DNA from: Nymphaea colorata
Taxonomy: Eukaryota; Streptophyta; Magnoliopsida; Nymphaeales; Nymphaeaceae
Length of the DNA stretch: 64,000 nt
NCBI RefSeq assembly: GCF_008831285.2
Contig: NC_045146.1
Coordinates: forward strand, 1,576,001 to 1,640,000
Direction of reading: 5' to 3'
Notes under the pieces: generated by a model
What the model was told of the DNA's origin: nothing
Databases searched by the model: none
Seen by the model: the letters and a program-made list of their open reading frames with translations, nothing else
Part shown: piece after piece, positions 13,134 to 24,200 of the stretch
How the letters are laid out: each line of letters opens with the position of its first letter
Numbering within the stretch: the first letter of the stretch is position 1
Translations under genes and position numbers: made by a program

Positions 13134-14655
13134 GAAAGGGAGTTGGGAGGCGAGGTAGGTTGGCTTTTCTTTCTTTCTTTCTTTTTTTTATCTTCTTCTT
13201 CTTCCTCCTCCTCCTTCTTCAGGGAAACGGAAGGAGGAGGAAGGAAGAGGCAGTGTTGGGGAGTGCGGATTGTTGATCTGCTTTGGTCAGTAGTAGCCTT
13301 TGATGAATGTGAAGGTACATACAGGATTTCTGAAGGTGGGTGGTGGCGGGTTGGTCCACCTGGAAATTGGGAGGAAGGTGAAAGCGCGAGTTGTGGTTGG
13401 TGAAAATTTCTCGTACGGTACGTGGAAAGACAAGGCATTCTGGTCCAAATAACTTGGAGATACCTTCTTTGTCCTTTTTAGAGAGGGAGAGAATCAATCC
13501 TTTTCAGTCATCTCGGAAGAAGGAGACAGTTACTGTGAAAACCAAAAGGAGGGGTCGACTGTGAGAAAGAGAAGATGCCGAAGTTGTTGACAGTTAACAC
13601 ATTTTTACCGGCATGACTTTCTTTTTCGGGTGAGAGAAACATTAGTCCCATCCCTTCCTCCTGCTCATCCTACCACCTGAGTAAGCTTAAGATTCCCCTT
13701 TCTTTTCCTACTTTATCTTACCATTCCTACCATTCCAGATTCTCCTACCTATCTTACCGTTGTAGATTTCAGTGAACTTTTTCAACTATACTTTAACTTG
13801 TATATCATCAGTATTTTTTTTTTTGCATCACACATGCTTGTGGCTTGATGCTGTAGAAGTTCAAAACATAGACTCTAGCATGAGCTCTTGGACTGACCAT
13901 TGTGCCAACCTTCTCTATGGGCATGTTTTTAATAATAGATATATACATGTGCATACAACGCTTTTTAAGAAGCCGACACAAGGCCGCATCCATATTTGAA
14001 TGAGTAGGGCCCTTTCTGGTTTTAAAAGTTGTAACATTTAAAACTTTAAAAGACACAAATATGTAAATGATAAAAATTGCTTAGAAATATCAATATAAAA
14101 ATAAAAAAGTGTTTCCTGTGCCTGTGTAGACAATTGCCCACACATAGCCTAGGCAGGGACTGTGGAAAGCTTTTGGAAATGGTGGTGCATAAGAAGATTT
14201 AACTATAAATGGCTTCTGAGGGCTTGGAAAATGATTTTCCCAGCTGCCATATATAATTTATGAAAATTTAGAAATGATCTTTTCTGCATGGAAATATTTT
14301 ACACCCTGCCGTTAATATTAGCTTGCTTGTATGGCGTGACCTTAAGGACATTATCTTAAATACTAAATGGGTTGCATAAAACTTATATTAATATTTGGCT
14401 GACTTGGGGTCTCAAGCTAGAACCCTAGAATTGATGTTTTGATAATTCAAGCACTCTGTTACAATGTTGATGGTCGTCAAAAGACTGCTTTTATTCTCAA
14501 GTCTATAGAAGGAATTTTTCTGGAGAATTGAGTCCTTGTCAGGAGAATATTCAATTCAATGTACATTGCCTGGATTTGTTATTTTTGTCTAGACATGCAA
14601 GCGAAGACATTGTCATGGTTTTGGGGCCACCATATTGGCATTGCAATATGCTAAA

Positions 14656-14855
14656 CACCAGGGGTGGAGCCAGAAATTTTTTAGGAGTTACACTGAAATA
14701 AAAATTTTAAAGTTTGACTAGGGCCGAAATATATTTTTTAAAAAAATTTTATATAAAACAAGTGAAATTTTTTAAAATTTACATGTATAAATTTAAGAGA
14801 AAAAAAAAGCCGAGGTGGGGCCAGGGTCCGTGCAGGCCCTACCTTGGCTCCACTC
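14656..14855. mobile_element. hAT-like MITE, copy A
   Basis: A 200-bp AT-rich element flanked by the exact 8-bp direct repeat ATGCTAAA (14648-14655 and 14856-14863). Its ends are inverted: GGGGTGGAGCCAG at the left and TTGGCTCCACTC at the right. An 8-bp target duplication with CAGGGGYGGAGCC-type ends points to a non-autonomous hAT element. It has no coding capacity. Confidence 0.75.
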
Positions 14856-15085
14856 ATGCTAAAGACTATCCAACGACAGTGCTAAATGCTAATCTTGTTG
14901 TCTTTCAATTGTTACATAATGTAACTATTTTTTACTCGATAGCTATTGCACTTCAGGATCTGTTTTTGTTCCTAATGTTTTAGCTGCTAAAGTTCTTCTG
15001 TTCCATTACTTTTTGTTAATAAAAAAGGAAGGGACCCTCTCTCCAGCAGAGTTGCACTGAAAGCAACAGGATAGGCATCGATGAG

Positions 15086-15260
15086 CAAGGGCGGAGGGAG
15101 GGGGGGCCGCCTAGGCCATGGCTCCACCCTGATCAATGAAAAAAAAAACTTTTACATTGAAAAAAATATTATTTTTTAATCACTCTATGTATTTTTTATA
15201 TTTAAATTCAATTTGGCCCTACCCGGATCCAGAGGTTGGACTGTACTGGCTCCGCCACTG
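15086..15260. mobile_element. hAT-like MITE, copy B
   Basis: A 175-bp element flanked by TCGATGAG (15078-15085 and 15261-15268). The left end is CAAGGGCGGAGG and the right end is CTGGCTCCGCCACTG, which read inward are the same terminal sequence as copies A and C. The interior is AT-rich with homopolymer A and T runs. No coding capacity. Confidence 0.78.
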
Positions 15261-16297
15261 TCGATGAGCAACTTGATAATGCTGTGATGCCAATTCTTAA
15301 AACATTACTACGATGGGTTGGCAACTCATGAATAGTGGTGGAGCCACATGGTGGCTAGTGTGGGCAGTTGCCCACACCAGCCTCACAAACTTTACTTATT
15401 TTATGTTAATAATTTCATATATTTGGTTGTTTAATGGTTGTTTAACTAGTGCCTCCATCAGCCAAAATTTTTGGTTGCATTAGTGCTCATGAGTCCTGCA
15501 AATCAACGGTAAACAGCAACTATCTAAAGAAAAAGATAATTGTACTATGTTTTATGTACTATATTTTGCAAACTCGGCCTATTATTGACCCCATTTTGAA
15601 TCAGGTACACCTGGATAAGAATGAAAAGAGATACAAGTTAAAATGAAATAATGATACCCTGAAAAGGCTGAAGCCCCTCTCCTCTTCCTCCAAAATATAA
15701 GACTACTTTGTGATCTAAGTGAACTTAAGATTATTTTCTTCAATTCGAAAGTGATGTCTGCTACTGCTTGCAATCCAGATATGCTTCAAATCGATGAGAA
15801 TTAGAAAACACATGATTTAAAATAAATGCACTAAACATCCAAATGCATATTTGCACGTATGAGAAATTGAAATTAGTTGGCTGCATAATGTTGTCATGTG
15901 GTTAAATAATTAAAATCTACTAAAAATTTTTAACCATGGGGACGATCTAACAGTCGGCTCATTTCAACTCTCCATAAATGCCAACCATATAACAGCTTGG
16001 TTTGAAAAAAAAAAAGTCTTGAATTTAAACCTAATCATACATACTCTAAAGTCGAATTCAGAAAAAGCAGCTGCATTTGACTCAATCCCAACATTTTTAT
16101 ACATTCCTGCCACCTAAAGGGAAAGCCTTCAAAATTTTGTAGACTTACCTTTTTTGCATTATTTTGTCTCAAATCTCGCAAAGATTGCAGTCAACCACTA
16201 AAAAAATCCAGGTGCCCATGAAAGTATTTGCAGTACAAAAATAGCACCATAGAAATCCAACTATACATGAAGGGCTGGCACTGTTAATATTTGAACC

Positions 16298-16492
16298 TAC
16301 GGGCGAAGCCAGGACTTTATTTTGTCGTAGGGGTCAAACTATAGTTTCAAAATTTTAACAGGGACTGAAATAAATTTCTTTAAATTATATTTATATATAT
16401 ATATATACATATTAAACTAAAATTTTTTAAATTTACATATAAATTTTAAAGTTTGGCCAAGCCCTTACGGCTCCCCTTTCCCTCCGCCCCTG
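16298..16492. mobile_element. hAT-like MITE, copy C
   Basis: A 195-bp element flanked by TTTGAACC (16290-16297 and 16493-16500). The left end is TACGGGCGAAGCCAGG and the right end is CCTCCGCCCCTG. Its interior shares AT-rich words with copy A, for example AAATTTACATRTA and TTTAAAGTTTG, so the two belong to one family. Confidence 0.78.
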
Positions 16493-17065
16493 TTTGAACC
16501 TGAGGCCGCCTATCAGCCAAGTGGCCCAACCATTTGCTGCTTTCCCCTTGGATCCAAAATGAGATCTCAACAATGTTATTTTGCAAAGTCCACCGTCTTC
16601 TTCACGTTGTGTTGGCTCATGAAAAACCTGCAGAAATAAAAGAGAAACAATTACAAAAGGACTCTCAACAAGTAAGCCTGTAACAAATTGGTACTTGACA
16701 ACTAATAAGTCCTCAACTTTTTCAATAAAGTATCAAACAACTGCCAAGGGGGTGATGATGAGCTGGTCCAACAGTGCAACGGATGAGAAGGGTAACGCTG
16801 ATTCGATTCAATAAATTTAAGCAGCTTCATAAATAGGCTCGAACTCGATTCGCTTAACTCGTTTATGTCAACATCTTAACCCGTTAAATCATTTTTATGT
16901 AGTCGAGCCAAGTTTAAATGAATTCAATTCTTACGACTCAAACTCAACTCGTTTAACATTTCCAATATAAATTTAAATCCTGGCTCGAATTGTTGATTAA
17001 TGAGTTGAGCTCGAATTGGCTTGACGATAATCGACCACAAGCCCTTACCAACTGTTTCACACACA

Positions 17066-17068
<3 letters not shown>

Positions 17069-17156
<88 letters not shown>
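17069..17156. repeat. (AT)n microsatellite, about 44 units
   Basis: An uninterrupted run of AT dinucleotides. It gives false long Ile-Tyr open frames on both strands. A second, interrupted (AT)n run lies at about 17385-17439, just upstream of the CBP20 leader. Confidence 0.98.
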
Positions 17157-17160
<4 letters not shown>

Positions 17161-17384
17161 ATGCACCGGCCTTCTCCATCGCTACATTTTATTTTCTTGT
17201 TGAGAAATTTATAGAACAACAGTCAACAAATGGACATGTAACACATGGGCACTCATAATCCAAAGAAGTTCAAGTAAGTCCTTTTACCAATTCTCAAACA
17301 ACCATCTGTTACCTTGAAAACAATACAATTACTTTACTCATTACTTTATTACTGAACTTTCTGATGAGATCTCCAAGAAAAGTA

Positions 17385-17439
<55 letters not shown>
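17385..17439. repeat. (AT)n microsatellite upstream of CBP20
   Basis: AT dinucleotide run broken once by a C near 17400. It ends about 20-60 bases before the C/T-rich sequence that looks like the start of the CBP20 leader, so it sits in the core promoter region. Confidence 0.95.
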
Positions 17440-17442
<3 letters not shown>

Positions 17443-18261
17443 AAATAAAATATAATATGTAGCGACGGAGAGGGGCCGATTTTTAAACCCCCTCAAAAAC
17501 CCCAGGGCCGAACTCCAGCTCTCGCTCGCTCGCTCCCTCCCTCCCTGTCTCTCTCCCCCCGGCTACGACTTCCTTCCATCTGCGTCTGTGTGCGTTCCTA
17601 CTGTCTTCTCCACGAGTCCTTGCTTCTTCACTGGAAAATAGAGGGCGATAGCATTTCTGTTCAAGGCATTCTGAGCCCTAATTCTTCATTCCCACTTTGG
17701 TACTCTCTCTCTCTCTATCTCTGTGTGTGTGTGTGTGTGTGTAAATGCACATATCTTCTTTTCTTTGCCTGCAACGGAAGCCGTTGTGTTTCGGTGCGCA
17801 CCTACTTATGATAGTCCTCTTAGAGGGCTACCACCCAGTGCCCAAGCTTATCCCAATCTTTTTTGGGTAAGTGGGATATCCTCAGACTCTGTCAGGAACC
17901 CGATGTTCTCTTTCTTTGTAATGGATATGTCCGGGAAAAATTCTCGGTTTTCTGTCACCAGAAAGTAGCAACCCGTCGACTCTTGCACCGTCCGCCGAAA
18001 AAGCTTCGGCTGTGGAACCTAGGTTTCCAGTACCTTTAGCTTGGAATAGATGCACGCCCTTCGATTTGGGTAGCTCAAACTTCTCCGTTGGCCAGGCGCG
18101 GGAAGAGATCTCGTGGACTACCTTGGTATCTTTTACATGTAGCATGTGAGCATGATAGTACAATATTTTTTGTGGCATTGACATGAAGTGGCTTTTGTGA
18201 TTGCTAGAGAGGAATTTTTTTGGGGCGTTTTTATGTGGATGGTGATTGTATAGAGACGCCG

Positions 18262-21200
18262 ATGGCTTCATTGTTTAAGGTAACTTCTTGAATTTTTCTC
18301 GTTTGTTATTTAATTTCTTTGAGTCAAAGCTGCAACGTTAATTGTGAAAGCTGGAATTGGGTTCATTTAGATATATTGAATTTTTAGTTCGAGTTTTAGC
18401 TGTAATTCACTGTGAAAGCTGGAATTGGGTTCATTTAGATGGTCTATTGCCTTGCACCTTGTCTTAGGATTTCGGTCTCTCATCATTTTATCTCTTTTTT
18501 TTATTCTTCTTTTCATTTTTTCAAAAATAAATGTAGCACGAAATGTAGTCGGCATAGCTTGGGGAGATCCGGTTGTACTAACTCTTTCGTTTGATGCCTT
18601 GACAATATGTCTGTAGTTGGTCTAACTATCTAATTAGGCTTGCCTTTTTTGATGTACTATCTTAAAGTCATGTCCGTATTGGTTGGGCAGATTGAGTTCA
18701 TTTAGAGTTCTTTATCTAGATATCTTGGAAGTGCTACGCTGTATTTCTTAGTGTGCTTCATTGGGTTGAAGTGTTTTTATCTTGTTTGTTAATGAAAAAA
18801 GGCATTTTTGACCTGCGCCCATTTAATGGGTGTGTTTCTTGTAATCTCTTTAGTGTCTACTTATTTTCTTCTTTGTCTCAAACAATTTATCAATTTAAAA
18901 TGTTCATCTTGCAGACCACCATTTTGTTTGGTTTAGTAACATATGGTTTTCCTTTTCCTGTAGGACCCTGGCAAGCTTTCAGCATATCGGGATCGAAGGT
19001 TTCCTGGTACACAAGAAGAATTTGATATTGCACTTCAAACATCAACCACTATTTACATTGGGAACATGTCATTTTACACCACTGAAGAACAAGTTTATGA
19101 GCTTTTTTCTCGTGCTGGAGAGATAAAAAAGATCATTATGGGCTTGGATAAAAATACTAAAACACCTTGTGGCTTTTGCTTTGTCATGTAAGTACAGATT
19201 AAGGTACTTTCTTATAATTTACATTTGGGAGCTCCTGTAGTATCACCATTTTGGTGACCAGTAATTGACCCTGTGTCTTTTTGAAGCTCTTACTAAAGCC
19301 ATTCAGAGTACTTTGTGGAACTGCAATGTTGAAGTTCCTTAGGTAATTCTCATTAGGAGTGGCTTACTTGTGGGGTGCTGCATAGAGCACGATCCTCATA
19401 ATATGATACATATTCTAAAACCTATATGTGCAAGTCTGTGAAAATTTTTTGATACAATATGAACACCTGGCACAAATTTCAAAAATATTTCTAATTGAAG
19501 ATAACCATGCTAAGATTCTGATGCTATTTTGATGGTTCAAACTTCAAATACATTTCTTTCCTCCTAACATTCTGCCATGCTATTTCAAGAAAATGATCTA
19601 TTGGAAGATAACTCATGTTTTCCTTCTTTTCTTTATTTTTTTCTTGTGTTTCTTGGGACTGAGCTTTTGAAAACGTTTTTTTCACGTTTTTGTAAATTAT
19701 GAGAAATAAAATGTGCTTCCTTACCAGCAAAATTGCTACTTAAGTTTCTTCTCTTCAGGCTAGGTAATTACAGGTTTATGCTAACTGAGCCTCAAAAGGT
19801 AGCTTTTGCTTTGTTACATAGTCCATTCAGAATAAAGTTTTTCCTTTGTACATAGTCTGTCCTGAACAACTTTGGAAACCTGGTGAGTCGGTAGTCGACT
19901 CATTCACTACTAACTTGTGACTCTGCGAATCAGCATGGTTTGTTAGCTGCTGATTCTGAAAGAGAATTATGTACAAAATGATGTTTAAACATAAAAAATG
20001 TATAGAATTGGCTGATTGATAATGCACTTGAGAAGTAAGTCCACTAGTAGCAAAAGAAAGCGACAAACTGAAAATAATTGGGAAATGAATGAAAAAACCA
20101 AAATAGCAGCCTATTAAAATGAACCAGCAGAAAAGTCCACAATTAACTCAATGAACACCAAAAAAAGTGAAGAATAACAAGCAAAACAACTGATAAGAAA
20201 CCAAACGAGGAAAACAAAGAAGTGAGTGAGTCTCACCAGAAAAGGTAAAACTCTTGATTTTTCGTGACATTATCTACATACTGCCAATAAAAGAGAGATA
20301 GAGAGTGTAAGATTTTGCTATCTAATGCCAAACCACCGGATGAAGTTAGATGCAAGAGGAGAAGAAGAGGAATGGGCTGCACGTACAAGAGAGAGAGAGA
20401 GAGAGAAGAAAGAGAGCAACAACCCTAACGTCTGCCTCTTGATATCATTATATATTGATTTGGTATACAATAAAATACACAAGACAATGTTAAAAAATAC
20501 AAGTATGCCAAAGCCCATTAGGATTGGGCGTGTGGAGAAGATGGGTCGGATCTGGTTGACCCGATCCAAATCGTACAATCTTTAACAGCCCCCCTCAAGT
20601 TGTGCATGAGGTTTGATCATGCACAACTTGTTCTTCAATTCTCAGAAATGATGTCATGTAAGCCATTTAGTAAAAAGATCAGCTACTTGTTGAGACGTGA
20701 CTATATAAATGGGAGCAATTTCATCTTCGTCTACCTTTTGACGTATGAAATGTTGATCGATCTCTATATGCTTAGTCTGATTATGTAGAACAGGATTGAA
20801 AGCAATCTTGATTGCACTTTGATTGTCACAATATAGAGACGATTGAGCATGTAAGCCATTTAGTAAAAAGATCAGCTACTTGTTGAGACGTGACTATATA
20901 AATGGGAGCAATTTCATCTTCGTCTACCTTTTGACGTATGAAATGTTGATCGATCTCTATATGCTTAGTCTGATTATGTAGAACAGGATTGAAAGCAATC
21001 TTGATTGCACTTTGATTGTCACAATATAGAGACGATTGAGCAATGGGAAGGGAGAGTTTCCCAAGCAGATGACGTAACCATGAAGCTTCAGCTGTGCCTG
21101 CAGCCATTGCCTTGTATTCTGCCTCAGTGCTAGATCTGGCAACTGCACGTTGTTTCTTGCTACTCCAACAAATAAGATTGGAATCAAGAAACAGACAATA

Positions 21201-24200
21201 ACCGGAAATTGATCGTCTATTGTTTGGATCACCTGCCCAATCTGCATCAGTATAGGTGAAAATGTTGTGTCCATGTAAAACAGATGATTGCCTTGTGTAG
21301 ACAAGTCCATCCCCAAGAGTGGCCTTAAGGTAACGCAAAATGCGTTTGGTAGTATCCATATGCCCTTCTGTGGGTGCGTGCATAAATTGAGATACTTGAT
21401 TCACTGCATAGATTATGTCTGGGCGTGTAAAAGTGAGATATTGCAACATGCCAACTATACTTCGATAGAAACTAGGATTTGAGTATGCATCACTCCCATC
21501 AGAGGCATTCAATTTGGTGTTGAGAACACTAGGTGTATTTATAGGCTTGCAATTTGTCATATCTGCTCTGTCCAAAATATCAAGAGTATATTTATGTTGT
21601 GTAAGAGTTAATGTGTCGTCGTTTCTATCAAGCTCTACGCCCAAGAAATACCGTAATTCACCAAGGTCTTTCATCTTGAATTCTTGTTTCAATAGCTCTT
21701 TTACATGAGATATATGAGATGAAGAATTTCCAGTAAGAACTATGTCATCCACATATATGAGCAGCCAAATGGTAACTTCACCTGAATGATATATGAATAA
21801 GGAGTGATCAAGTGAACTTTTGTGAAAACCAGCCTGCTGTATATGAAGGGAAGATCTATCAAACCATGAACGAGATGCTTGCTTAAGCCCATACAGTGAT
21901 TTTTGTGGCAGGATCATTTGTAGCATAACTTGGGGGTTGTTCCATGTATACCTCTTCTTTAAGAAAGTCATGGAGAAAAGCATTTTTAACTTCCAACTGA
22001 TACAAAGTCCATCCATATGAGACTGCAAGAGATGTGATAACCCGGATTGTTCCCATCTTGATGACTGAACTGAAAGTCTCATCATAATCTTTCCCGTACT
22101 GCTGAATGAAACCTCTAGCCACAAGTCTAGCCTTATATCTATCAATTCCATTGGGTTTATACTTGAGTTTGTAAACCCATTTTGAGCCCACTACATTCTT
22201 ACAATCCAGACGAGGAACAATCTTGTTTGGCAGCCATTTCTTCATTCATGGCTTCAACCCAATATTTGCTTTTGCACGCATGCTCATAGCATTTTGGCTC
22301 CACCTTTTTGCTCAATTCTGTCATGAAAAACTGAAAATCCAAAGAGAAATGATCATAACTTACCCATCTATCAATGGGGTGCACACGTTCTGATCTATGT
22401 GGACAAGTAGTGGCAGTTTCTGGAGCAGTTGTTGGAACTAATCGTCGAGTATACACTACTCTTGAAAAACGATTAGGTGAAGTCATGCTGTTGGACTGAG
22501 TAGATGAAGATGTGTCTTCCATCTCAGTGGCTGTGGCTGTCTCAAACTCATCAATAATCCTCTCACCTTGTGTGTGGTGTGTGTTAGCTCCTTGGCCTAA
22601 TATTTCAGCATTCAGCCATATATCTTTTTCATCATTTCTTGCACTAGATGTTGTCTGTGTCTTCTTTAAATCTTTCAACCTGAACTCATCAAAAATATGT
22701 CGTGAAATATGCACACGTCCAGTCTTCGGATTGTAGCACCGATAGCGTTTATAATTTTCTGCATAACCCACAAATCTACACATGACAGCTCGATCTTGGA
22801 ATTTATTTCTCAGAGAAACATCAACATGAACATAACAAATGCATCCAAAAACACGTAGTTCATCATAATTTGGTTGTTTTTGATGTAGAACAAAGAAAGG
22901 AGATTTTCCCTCAAGTAGAGATAATGGCAGTCGATCAATGACATGAACAACAGTATGAAAAGCTTCAATCCATAAATTCATGGGCACATCTGTATCATGC
23001 ATCATACTTAGTGCACTTTCAACTATATGTCTATGCTTTCTTTCAGCAATGTCATTCTGGTGTGTGTGGATAGGAAATCTGTCTAGTGATCCCATGATTT
23101 AGTAAAACTCAGTGAATTCATTTGAAGTGAATTCACCACCACCATCACATTGGAAATGCACGATATTACTGGAGTATTTGTTTTGGACTAAGGCATGGAA
23201 TTGGGTGAGCAAGCGGAAAACCTCTGATTTATTTTTTATGAAGTGAATCCAAGTGTAACGAGAATAAGAGTCAATGAAAACAACATAATATCTACTCCCA
23301 AACGAATGAGTATCATCGATAAGCTTTGACACAGAAATGATATTTTTCTTGACATTTGGAACAACAAGAACATTCTTTAAAGGTATGGAGGAATGAGCCT
23401 TGGATATATGTGCATTTTCAATGTGCGGTATTTTGTGATGGGAACCATCTCATGTAACAACTGAACCTTTAGGGCCTGTTTGATGGGCTGGTGAAATGGC
23501 CTGGGGAGGGGTAAATCTGTACGGGCGGGTGAAATTTCACCCGCCCCATTAAAAACCCATCAAATGGGATGAATTTTCACCCGTTTAACCCAAAAGGGAG
23601 CGGGTGAAATTTCACCGGCTCGAGTTCATGTTTCGGGGGCGCTGTTTCACCCCATTTTTGGCCCTCTGCAGCTCTTGCTCCCTCCTGCCTTCTCACCATC
23701 TTACCACAGTACCACAGTAGAACGAACTCGCCTCTCCGCTGCGCCGTCGCCTCTCTGCTCTCCGCTGGTATGCTTTCTCCCTTTCTCTCTCTGATGCCTT
23801 CCCTTTCTCCTTTTCTCTCCTGCCCTAAGTTCTTCTGTGGCTTCTCACCGACAGGGAAGAGAGCGTTTTGGGCGTTTCATTTGCTGCCTTGTCTCTGCGT
23901 CCCTGTTTGCCGGCTTGATGTTTTTTCTGCATAAACATGAAATCTTCATGAGAAAAACTAGATTTGCTGCCCTCTGTTACTGGCCCATGATGTTTTTTCT
24001 CTGATTTCTTTTTTTTTTTTACCAAGGAACCATGAAGAATTCCACCGCCAGTTGCTCCTTACTCCTCTCTCGCTCTCTGTCTTTTTTTACCATGGAGCAC
24101 GATGATCAGGGGGTTTGTTTCCAGTGGACAACCAGTGATCAGAATGCTTCGTGATGGCATGTTGCCTGATAAATACACATACCCGTTTCTCTTCAACGCT

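Larger units (their letters stand above)
13134..18261. other. Divergent intergenic region between the RETICULATA-type gene and CBP20
   Basis: The left end holds the 5' leader and promoter of the RETICULATA-type gene, with a pyrimidine/purine-biased stretch at about 13155-13250. The middle holds three short hAT-like MITEs (listed separately), a further degraded fragment near 15330-15400 with the word GGTGGAGCCA, and long (AT)n tracts. The right end, from about 17460, is a C/T-rich leader of CBP20 with CT and GT microsatellites at 17703-17743. No coding exon was seen. Confidence 0.6.

Noticed and set aside
12949-13403. Plus-strand frames opposite the first RETICULATA-type exon and its leader
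   Set aside because: They are shadows of the Gly-rich minus-strand exon; codon pattern and homology favour the minus strand.
16924-17219. Open frames on both strands encoding long Ile-Tyr runs
   Set aside because: They are direct translations of the (AT)n microsatellite and have no coding character.
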